Positions 1 through 5,769 of a DNA stretch of 6,213 nucleotides are shown here, one piece after another (within the stretch, counting starts at the first letter, position 1; every line of letters starts with the position of its first letter). The DNA lies in assembly GCA_024543015.1 (NCBI GenBank), contig JAMXCY010000067.1:1-6213 (forward strand). Direction: 5' to 3'. This DNA is from Candidatus Omnitrophota bacterium (lineage in GTDB: Bacteria; Omnitrophota; Gorgyraeia; JAFGHF01). The position numbers and the translations under genes are program-made. The notes beneath the pieces are model-generated. The model was given only the letters and a program-made list of their open reading frames with translations. It did no database searches and was not told the DNA's origin.

Positions 1-687
<687 letters not shown>

Positions 688-697
688 TTAAACTTTA

Positions 698-726
698 ATT
701 ATACCAAATAATTGCCAGATTAACAA
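698..726 (-). promoter_or_regulatory. Predicted sigma70-type promoter for ftsH
   Basis: On the minus strand a perfect TATAAT (698-703) is preceded by TGG, making an extended -10. With a 17-base spacer there is TTGTTA (721-726), matching 4 of 6 bases of the -35 consensus. The -35 box overlaps the last codons and stop of tilS (TAA at 720-722). Transcription would start near 691, giving a leader of about 20 bases that contains the ftsH ribosome binding site. This is the clearest promoter in the window, and it suggests ftsH can be expressed apart from the upstream genes. Confidence 0.7.
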
Positions 727-1733
727 CCTTTTTTTCCGTTCCTTTTATAGAAAATTAAGCTTTTCCCCGACTTAGTCGCAGAGACAGCTCCTGGTAAATC
801 CACAATTGAATTTTTCGGTCGCTTCGCTGCAAGATCCTCTAACTCTTTCCAGTGGCGGTAGTCAATTTTATAGACATGGCCTTTCAACTCTCTTATTGCT
901 AAGCGAGTTACTAATTTTTGCAAGGCCTTGTGTAATGCAGCAAACTTCTTCAGGTTGATAGCGACTGTTGCCTGGTTAGAGCTTGCGCGAACTGCTTTAA
1001 ATTTATTTTTTCCCGCTTGCTCTAAAAAGTCGAAGTCTTCGGACATGTTTTGGGCCAAGTTTATTAATACCTCTCTTAAGTTTGGATTGAAATTTTTTTC
1101 CAGCGCGGGCAATAGCTTATTGCGAATTCTATTGCGGAAATATAAATCCTTTAGATTTGAAGAATCAGTACGAAAACGAATATCTTTAGCCGAAAGAAAA
1201 TACAAAATTTTAGCCCGGCTCAGCTCAATTAACGGCCGAATAACCAAACAATCGTTCAGACTTCTTTTTGCCGGAATGCCGCGCAAGCCAGCAATTCCGC
1301 TGCCGCGCAAAAAACGCATCAATACAGTCTCTGCTTGATCGTCTCGGTTATGGCCTAAAGCAATTTTATGGGCGCGGTTTTCTTTTGCTACCGAAAGTAA
1401 GAAATCGTAACGGATTCTTCGTGCTGCATCTTCAAGAGACAACTTTGCCTTTTTGGCAAAATCATCAACGTTTACATTCTTACAAGTTAAGGGAAGTTTG
1501 AGCCTGGTGGCTAAACCCTGAACAAAGACACTGTCCTGATCAGACTCTTCTTTCCTGAGCAGATGATTTAAATGGGCGATATGTAGATAAAGACGGTATT
1601 TTTTACTCAGTTTATTTAAAAGATAAAGTAAAGCTACAGAGTCCGCACCCCCCGAAACGGCAACTATTATCCTATCGCCGGACTTAAGCATCTGAAATTT
1701 TTGAATAGTTTGTTCTACCGTCTCTAAAATCAT
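720..1733 (-). CDS. tilS: tRNA(Ile)-lysidine synthase TilS, short form
   Basis: TilS converts the wobble cytidine of tRNA-Ile2 (anticodon CAU) to lysidine using ATP and lysine. This changes decoding from AUG to AUA and charging from Met to Ile; the enzyme is cytoplasmic and normally essential. The N-terminal PP-loop ATPase is clear: IIVAVSGGADSVALL with SGGADS at 27-32, AHLNHLLR (53-60), AARRIRYDFL (103-112), LGHNRDDQAETVLMRFLRGSGIAGL (126-150) and DSSN...FRNRIRNKLLP (190-209). At 337 residues it is much shorter than the E. coli type (about 430) and close to the short Aquifex type, so the far C-terminal domain is probably absent; the stop is not in a visibly damaged region. The ATG at 1733 gives the usual distance to the PP-loop. 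The only purine-rich motif, AAAGGAA, lies about 14 bases upstream inside the previous gene, which ends 6 bases before this start, so translational coupling is likely. Confidence 0.96.
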   Translation of the reverse strand: MILETVEQTIQKFQMLKSGDRIIVAVSGGADSVALLYLLNKLSKKYRLYLHIAHLNHLLRKEESDQDSVFVQGLATRLKLPLTCKNVNVDDFAKKAKLSLEDAARRIRYDFLLSVAKENRAHKIALGHNRDDQAETVLMRFLRGSGIAGLRGIPAKRSLNDCLVIRPLIELSRAKILYFLSAKDIRFRTDSSNLKDLYFRNRIRNKLLPALEKNFNPNLREVLINLAQNMSEDFDFLEQAGKNKFKAVRASSNQATVAINLKKFAALHKALQKLVTRLAIRELKGHVYKIDYRHWKELEDLAAKRPKNSIVDLPGAVSATKSGKSLIFYKRNGKKGC

Positions 1734-1739
1734 CGCTAT

Positions 1740-2114
1740 TTATAGAGTTCCTTTCATCGCAGAGACCGCCAGCGAGTAAATAAAACCAATTAAGCCAAGC
1801 CAAAATAATAACAAATTGAATAACCATTGGGGTTTAGCAAAATGTCTTCTGTTAAGTAAAAACAGGGGGTCGTCTTTAATAATTTTCCAGTTTACTCTAT
1901 TTACTGCTAGATAGTATCCGTAGCGCAACAGGAAAAGGATAATCAAAATATAAGAAGTAAGAACAATTATTTCGTAGCGGAATTCTTGGGGCTGGTTAAA
2001 ATATTTTCCTATAGATATGTCCTCTGCTATTCTCTGAAAAGAAACCGCAGCCCCCACCAGGAGCAAGAGAAAAGTCAATATAGCTAGAAAACGCCCGGTA
2101 GATATCTTTGCCAT
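1740..2114 (-). CDS. Uncharacterised small membrane protein with three predicted helices
   Basis: I do not recognise the family of this 124-residue protein. It has three hydrophobic stretches at about residues 9-26, 47-71 and 97-120. A short polar loop (27-46) separates the first two, and a basic aromatic loop (72-96) with KDDPLFLLNRRHFAKPQW separates the last two. It has no cysteine pair, lipobox or catalytic motif that I can name. Positive-inside reasoning would place the basic 72-96 loop in the cytoplasm. It is very probably a real gene: GGGGAGG lies 4 bases before the ATG, filling the 11-base gap after the previous gene, and tilS begins 6 bases after its stop. It may work with the other small membrane protein just upstream, but that is inferred only from adjacency. 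Confidence 0.8.
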   Translation of the reverse strand: MAKISTGRFLAILTFLLLLVGAAVSFQRIAEDISIGKYFNQPQEFRYEIIVLTSYILIILFLLRYGYYLAVNRVNWKIIKDDPLFLLNRRHFAKPQWLFNLLLFWLGLIGFIYSLAVSAMKGTL

Positions 2115-2118
2115 TTTT

Positions 2119-2125
2119 CCTCCCC
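2119..2125 (-). promoter_or_regulatory. Strong ribosome binding site of the 124-residue membrane protein gene
   Basis: GGGGAGG on the minus strand is followed by AAAA and the ATG at 2114. It occupies almost the whole 11-base gap after the preceding stop codon (2126-2128) and fixes the start. Confidence 0.75.
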
Positions 2126-2437
2126 TTAATCACTTTCTTCAAAGATTTTTGGTCTGTTGATTAGCTTAACAGTAACGACTATAAAAAAGATGGTAAATGC
2201 CGGCATAAGCAGGTAATCAATTTTGTTAAACAGCTTTTGTTTTGATCTAGTTGTGAATCTTCTATTACTCTCTAACTCACCAATATGTTTACGAATATAC
2301 ATTGGGTAATGATAGTCGGGTTTGCTTTCTTTTGAAGAACTAAACCAGATCACCGCCTTAACTAAAATATTGCCGGCAATAAGTATTGAAATCGTCCAGA
2401 TGGATATCCGGTAAAACCGGTTAAGTTTTTTGCTCAT
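2126..2437 (-). CDS. Uncharacterised small membrane protein with two predicted helices
   Basis: This 103-residue protein belongs to no family I can name. It has a basic N-terminus (SKKLNRFYR), a hydrophobic segment at about 11-32, a polar, strongly basic middle (33-74, including YHYPMYIRKH and RRFTTRSKQK), a second hydrophobic segment at about 75-93, and a short acidic tail. The ATG at 2437 is only 9 bases after the tRNA-Met CCA end, and those 9 bases (TAATTAACA) hold no Shine-Dalgarno motif. The next methionine (residue 46) would remove the first helix, so the long start is preferred, though initiation would be unusual. In its favour are the hydrophobic pattern, the uninterrupted frame filling the space between the tRNA and the next gene, and a stop 11 bases before a well-signalled start. 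Less certain than its neighbours. Confidence 0.62.
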   Translation of the reverse strand: MSKKLNRFYRISIWTISILIAGNILVKAVIWFSSSKESKPDYHYPMYIRKHIGELESNRRFTTRSKQKLFNKIDYLLMPAFTIFFIVVTVKLINRPKIFEESD

Positions 2438-2446
2438 TGTTAATTA

Positions 2447-2523
2447 TGGTGACGGCGGAAGGATTCGAACCTTCGACATAGCGGGTATGAGCCGCTTGCT
2501 CTGCCAGGCTGAGCTACGCCGCC
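2447..2523 (-). tRNA. tRNA-Met (anticodon CAT), elongator type, CCA encoded
   Basis: The 77-base cloverleaf is complete. The acceptor stem is GGCGGCG with CGCCGTC (one G-U pair), and the D stem is GCTC/GAGC. The anticodon stem is AGCGG/CCGCT around loop CTCATAC, the variable loop is ATGTC, and the T stem is GAAGG/CCTTC around TTCGAAT. Discriminator A is followed by an encoded CCA (2447-2449). A normal G1-C72 pair and the lack of three consecutive G-C pairs next to the anticodon loop exclude the initiator. The acceptor stem and the CATACCCG region resemble Gram-positive elongator tRNA-Met more than tRNA-Ile2, whose CAT anticodon TilS modifies, so elongator Met is the better call. The first 10 bases double as the end of nfnB, and the next gene begins 9 bases after the CCA. 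No convincing promoter of its own is seen, so it is probably cut from a longer transcript. Confidence 0.96.
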
Positions 2524-3917
2524 TCTCGAATATAGTTATTTATAGCCTTCGCGGCCCGTTTTCCTGCACCCATTGCACTAATCACTGTGTCGGCACCAGT
2601 AGTAATATCTCCCCCGGCATAAACCCCTTTTAGGTTTGTAGATTGAGTTTTTTTCTCAACAATAATAACTCCGTTTTTTCCTGTTTTTAGCTGCGGTGTA
2701 GCCTTAGTCAGCAAAGGATTCGGTTTTTGGCCAATAGCAACAATAACGGTATCAACATTAAGAGTAAACTCAGAACCCTCAATAGGAATAGGTCTTCTTC
2801 GTCCGGAGGAGTCTTCTTCTCCCAAGCGCATTTTTAAACATTCCATTGCTTTGACATACCCCTTGTCATCACTGATAATTTTTACAGGTAAAGTCAAAAG
2901 AAAAAACTTAATTCCTTCCTCCTTAGCATTCTCTACCTCTTCGGCTCTGGCCGGCATCTCTTTTTCGCTGCGTCTGTAAACGATGGAAGTTTCTTCTGCC
3001 CCTAGTCGAAGCGCCGAACGAGCTGCGTCAAAAGCCACATTTCCTGCACCGATGACTGCTATCTTTCTGCCCATATTTATCGGCGTATCGTATTCCGGAA
3101 AAAGATAGGCCTTCATCAGGTTAACCCGTGTTAAAAATTCGTTAGCAGAATAAACCCGGTCTAGATTCTCGCCGGGGATGTTCAAAAATTGAGGTAGACC
3201 AGCACCTACGGCAATAAATATGGCCTCGTACCCCTGTGAAAACAAGTCAGTTAAACTAAAGGTTTTGCCGATAAGTATGTTCTCTTGGAGTTCTACTCCT
3301 AACGTTCTGACATAGTCGACTTCGGCATTCAGAATCTTTTTCGGTAAACGAAATTCCGGGATGCCGTAGATTAAAACCCCTCCCGGCTTATGTAAAGATT
3401 CAAAAATGCTTACCCTGTAGCCTATTTTAGCCAAATCAGCGGCACAAGTTAATCCTGCGGGACCTGAACCAACTACCGCCACCTTCGCTGTTTGTCTTTT
3501 TTTTGCAGTTTGCGTTTTTTGAACTTTCGACTTTGAACTTTCGACTTTGAACTGATTTAGCTGCCAATCAGCAGCAAATCGCTCCAGGACCCCGATAGCA
3601 ATAGGAGTACTTTTCTCACCCAGAATACACTCGATTTCACATTGCGTCTCTTGAGGGCAAACTCGTCCACAGATTGCCGGAAGATTATTTTTCTCTTTTA
3701 TTTTCTCAGCGGCCTGATTGAATTTACCTTCAGCGATCAACTTTATAAAAGCCGGTATATCTATCTCTACCGGACAACCTTTAACGCATAAAGGCTTCTT
3801 GCATTGAAGGCACCTCTTGGCTTCAAGCCTGGCTTGTTCTTCGCTTAGCCCCAGGGCAACAGGATCAAAATTCTTAATCCGCTCCCTGGGTTTTTGTTTT
3901 GGCATCTTCGGTCTCAT
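2514..3917 (-). CDS. nfnB: NfnB-type large subunit of NADH-dependent ferredoxin:NADP+ oxidoreductase (GltD-like)
   Basis: In Nfn complexes this subunit holds the bifurcating FAD, the NADPH site and two [4Fe-4S] clusters, and couples NADPH oxidation to reduction of ferredoxin and, through NfnA, NAD+ (reversible, cytoplasmic). Visible features are cluster cysteines C36, C39, C44, C48 (CLQCKKPLCVKGCP) and C83, C87, C93, C97 (CGRVCPQETQCEIEC). An FAD dinucleotide fold follows at 146-160 (VAVVGSGPAGLTCAA), then an NADPH fold at 286-300 (IAVIGAGNVAFDAAR) with YRRSEKEMPAR (314-324), and the C-terminal flavin motif AGGDITTGADTV (434-445). The length of 467 residues is normal. Such proteins are often labelled homotetrameric glutamate synthase; NfnB is preferred because an NfnA-like gene overlaps it by 4 bases and no glutaminase or synthase subunit is present. 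Residues 122-133 come from a 14-bp tandem repeat. The ATG at 3905 (residue 5) is an alternative start. The codons for Ala-Ala and the stop lie inside the tRNA gene. Confidence 0.93.
   Translation of the reverse strand: MRPKMPKQKPRERIKNFDPVALGLSEEQARLEAKRCLQCKKPLCVKGCPVEIDIPAFIKLIAEGKFNQAAEKIKEKNNLPAICGRVCPQETQCEIECILGEKSTPIAIGVLERFAADWQLNQFKVESSKSKVQKTQTAKKRQTAKVAVVGSGPAGLTCAADLAKIGYRVSIFESLHKPGGVLIYGIPEFRLPKKILNAEVDYVRTLGVELQENILIGKTFSLTDLFSQGYEAIFIAVGAGLPQFLNIPGENLDRVYSANEFLTRVNLMKAYLFPEYDTPINMGRKIAVIGAGNVAFDAARSALRLGAEETSIVYRRSEKEMPARAEEVENAKEEGIKFFLLTLPVKIISDDKGYVKAMECLKMRLGEEDSSGRRRPIPIEGSEFTLNVDTVIVAIGQKPNPLLTKATPQLKTGKNGVIIVEKKTQSTNLKGVYAGGDITTGADTVISAMGAGKRAAKAINNYIREAA
3521..3553. 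repeat. 14-bp tandem repeat inside nfnB (about 2.4 copies)
   Basis: The plus strand reads gaactttcgacttt at 3521-3534 and again, identically, at 3535-3548, followed by a partial gaact. In nfnB it encodes the low-complexity segment FKVESSKSKVQ (residues 123-133) between the iron-sulfur domain and the first FAD fold. It leads into another Lys/Gln/Thr-rich stretch (134-145). As 14 is not a multiple of 3, each copy is read in a different frame. Confidence 0.9.
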
Positions 3918-4735
3918 CTGTCTTTACAGCACTCCATAGCTTTCTTTTCTTGTTTCGAAAACAGCTTCAGGCGTTTCGCCAACTGATCAAAGTCTACCTC
4001 GTGAGCGTCAAATTCCGGACCGTCAACGCAACCAAATTTCATCTCACCTTTTATGGAAACTCGACATGAGGCACACATTCCAGTAGCGTCCACCATAATC
4101 GGGTTTAAACTGACTAGTGTTTTTGTGCCGGAGGGACGGGTAAGTTCACAAATTGCCTGCATCATCACTACCGGCCCCACTGCATAGACTAAATCCGCTT
4201 TTGCAAAAGGAAAAATCTCTTTTAATACATCACAAACATTACCCCGATGTCCATAAGAACCATCATCGGTAGCAACAAGCAACTCATCGCTCACCTTACG
4301 TAATTCCTGTTCTAAAAATAATAAATCTTTGTTTCGCACACCAATAATGGATGTAACTTTATTTCCTGCTTCTTTAAAAGCGTGAGTAACCGGATATACT
4401 TCGGCTATCCCTACACCTCCACCAACGGTAATAACCTTACCTACTCTTTTTATCTCTGTTGCTTTGCCTAAAGGCCCTAAAAGGCTGTGAATCTCCTCAG
4501 TTGCCTTTAGCTGACCCAAGCGGCAGGTGGTTTTGCCAACTTCTTGAAAAATCAGAGTAATTGTGCCTTGTTTTTTGTCTTTATCAACAACAGTCAGGGG
4601 TATTCTCTCACCCTTCTCATCGACAACAATTACCACAAACTGTCCAGGCTGAACTTTATCAGCCACAAAAGGAGCCTCTAAAATAAGCTTTTTTATATTA
4701 GGCGCTAACTCTTCTCTGGAGATAATCTTATTCAT
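3914..4735 (-). CDS. nfnA: NfnA-type small subunit (FAD, NAD(H), [2Fe-2S]) of ferredoxin:NADP+ oxidoreductase
   Basis: This 273-residue protein belongs to the PyrK/ferredoxin-reductase-like family and forms the NADH-facing half of NfnAB. It has an FAD-binding barrel with PGQFVV (30-35) and ERIPLTVVD (43-51). A nucleotide-binding domain follows with VGGGVGIAEVYP (104-115), TDDGSYGHRG (156-165) and VYAVGPVVMMQ (183-193). The C-terminal [2Fe-2S] site contains C221, C224 and C236 (MCASC...FGC). Asp216 lies 5 residues before C221, matching the Asp plus three Cys ligation reported for Nfn. A sulfide dehydrogenase (SudB) or PyrK role is possible by similarity. PyrK is unlikely because no pyrD is adjacent, and the partner gene here is GltD-like. 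The ATG overlaps the apbE stop by 4 bases, and its own stop overlaps the nfnB start by 4 bases, implying coupled translation and matched amounts of both subunits. Confidence 0.93.
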   Translation of the reverse strand: MNKIISREELAPNIKKLILEAPFVADKVQPGQFVVIVVDEKGERIPLTVVDKDKKQGTITLIFQEVGKTTCRLGQLKATEEIHSLLGPLGKATEIKRVGKVITVGGGVGIAEVYPVTHAFKEAGNKVTSIIGVRNKDLLFLEQELRKVSDELLVATDDGSYGHRGNVCDVLKEIFPFAKADLVYAVGPVVMMQAICELTRPSGTKTLVSLNPIMVDATGMCASCRVSIKGEMKFGCVDGPEFDAHEVDFDQLAKRLKLFSKQEKKAMECCKDR

Positions 4736-5754
4736 CGGTTAAATTTTAACTCTTCTTCTGATAATCCTCGAGAAAGAAAAATATCAAGCTTACCGTCACG
4801 AAAACTGATTATGACGGCTTCTGTGTCTTTAAGTTGATTGATTAAATCCATTCCTTTTTTCGGGCCCAAAACAGATACAGAGGTTGCCAAGGCATCGGCC
4901 CCAAGGCAACTCTTAGCTAAAACTGTTACGCTTATCGCTGCATCTGTGCTGGGATAGCCTGTCTTGGGATTAATGATGTGGCTGTAGCGCCTGCCTTCTA
5001 TCTCGATATATTTCTGATAATCTCCGGATGTGGCTACGGCTTTATCTTTCAGCTCTAAACTAGCCATCATTAATTCGCTCTTTCGTGGATGTTGAAGAGC
5101 GATTTTCCATTTTTCCTCTTCTGCTCGCTCGCCAAAGGCATAGATATCTCCGCCGGCATTAACTAAACCGTTTTTGATTCCTTCTTGCTTTAACACAGCG
5201 CTGGCCCTATCTACTGCATAGCCCTTGGCAATACCCCCTAAATCCAAACTCATTCCTGGGATAGCAAGAAAAATAGATTGTTCAGATTTAATAATATCTA
5301 TATAGGTATAACTGACTAAATCCTTAGCCTCTACCAATTCTTCAGCCGAAGGCAAATGTTCCCTTTTCCCCTGATCAACCCCCCAAGTTTCGATTAGCGG
5401 CCAAATCGTAACATCAAAGGCCCCGTCAGTAAGGCGGGAAAACTCAATCGACCTTTCAAGCAAAGCTATTGTTTCCGGGCTTACTTTCGTTGCCCGGACA
5501 TAGCCATCTTGATTAATCCGGCTGATATCGCTTTGTGGTTTAAATCTACTCAGTAAAGCTTCTATTCTTTCTATTTCCGCAAAGGCCTTTTCTATGGCCG
5601 CATTGATAACTTTATCTGGCTTGTTTCTATCGGCAACAATAATCTCTACAACAGTACCTAAAGCAAGACGACTTTGCCTAATTAAGGTTGGCTGCGTACA
5701 ACCTGATAAAAATAAAAGAGCAACAAATAGAATTAAGTATTTTTTTATCAACAT
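4732..5754 (-). CDS. apbE: FAD:protein FMN transferase, ApbE-type lipoprotein
   Basis: ApbE uses FAD to attach FMN covalently to a Ser/Thr in target proteins such as Rnf and Nqr subunits or FMN-binding-domain proteins, outside the cytoplasmic membrane. The 340-residue protein starts with a lipoprotein signal: KK, a hydrophobic core, and lipobox LSGC with Cys19. The ApbE signature blocks follow in order: LGTVVEI (32-38), LSRFKPQSDISRIN (68-81), GAFDVTIWPL (111-120), LDLGGIAKGYAVD (170-182), LVNAGGDIYAFG (197-208), ATSGDYQKY (241-249), RRYSHIINPKTGYP (255-268) and GADALATSVSVLG (285-297). Length is typical. The start at 5754 has AGAAGG 4 bases upstream, and the fabH-like gene ends 15 bases before. 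Its stop overlaps the nfnA start. The flavinylation target is not in this window; Rnf subunits elsewhere in the genome are a reasonable guess given the NfnAB neighbours. Confidence 0.96.
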   Translation of the reverse strand: MLIKKYLILFVALLFLSGCTQPTLIRQSRLALGTVVEIIVADRNKPDKVINAAIEKAFAEIERIEALLSRFKPQSDISRINQDGYVRATKVSPETIALLERSIEFSRLTDGAFDVTIWPLIETWGVDQGKREHLPSAEELVEAKDLVSYTYIDIIKSEQSIFLAIPGMSLDLGGIAKGYAVDRASAVLKQEGIKNGLVNAGGDIYAFGERAEEEKWKIALQHPRKSELMMASLELKDKAVATSGDYQKYIEIEGRRYSHIINPKTGYPSTDAAISVTVLAKSCLGADALATSVSVLGPKKGMDLINQLKDTEAVIISFRDGKLDIFLSRGLSEEELKFNR

Positions 5755-5758
5755 ATTT

Positions 5759-5764
5759 CCTTCT
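5759..5764 (-). promoter_or_regulatory. Ribosome binding site of apbE
   Basis: AGAAGG on the minus strand lies 4 bases before the ATG at 5754, within the 15-base gap after the fabH-like stop. A TTG directly after the ATG is a possible alternative start at slightly wider spacing. Confidence 0.6.
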
Positions 5765-5769
5765 TTTGT

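Noticed and set aside
928..1501. Plus-strand ORFs of 136 and 77 residues
   Set aside because: Both lie antisense to tilS, whose conserved motifs cover the same bases, and their translations have no recognisable domain.
1740..2437. Toxin-antitoxin pair or holin-like module from the two small membrane proteins
   Set aside because: There is no antitoxin-like DNA-binding domain, no phage context, and no motif beyond the hydrophobic segments.
2447..2523. Initiator tRNA-fMet or tRNA-Ile2
   Set aside because: The G1-C72 pair is intact and three G-C pairs next to the anticodon loop are missing, so it is not the initiator. The acceptor stem and anticodon-arm bases fit elongator Met better than Ile2.
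2529..2557. A dedicated promoter for the tRNA (TATATT at 2529-2534 or TATAAA at 2539-2544)
   Set aside because: The hexamers lie inside nfnB and the -35 positions at 16-18 base spacing are GC-rich with no resemblance to TTGACA.
2430..2633. Plus-strand ORF of 67 residues containing GGRIRTFD...AELRRL
   Set aside because: It is the antisense reading of the tRNA-Met gene and the nfnB end. This sequence type is a known false protein produced by translating tRNA genes backwards.
3521..3553. CRISPR or mobile-element trace at the tandem repeat
   Set aside because: The repeats are 14 bases, directly adjacent with no spacers, within a coding frame, and lack inverted ends or flanking duplications.
2514..3917. 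Glutamate synthase small subunit (gltD) as the function of the GltD-like gene
   Set aside because: No large glutamate synthase subunit is nearby and it is translationally coupled to an NfnA-type gene, so NfnB is the better reading.
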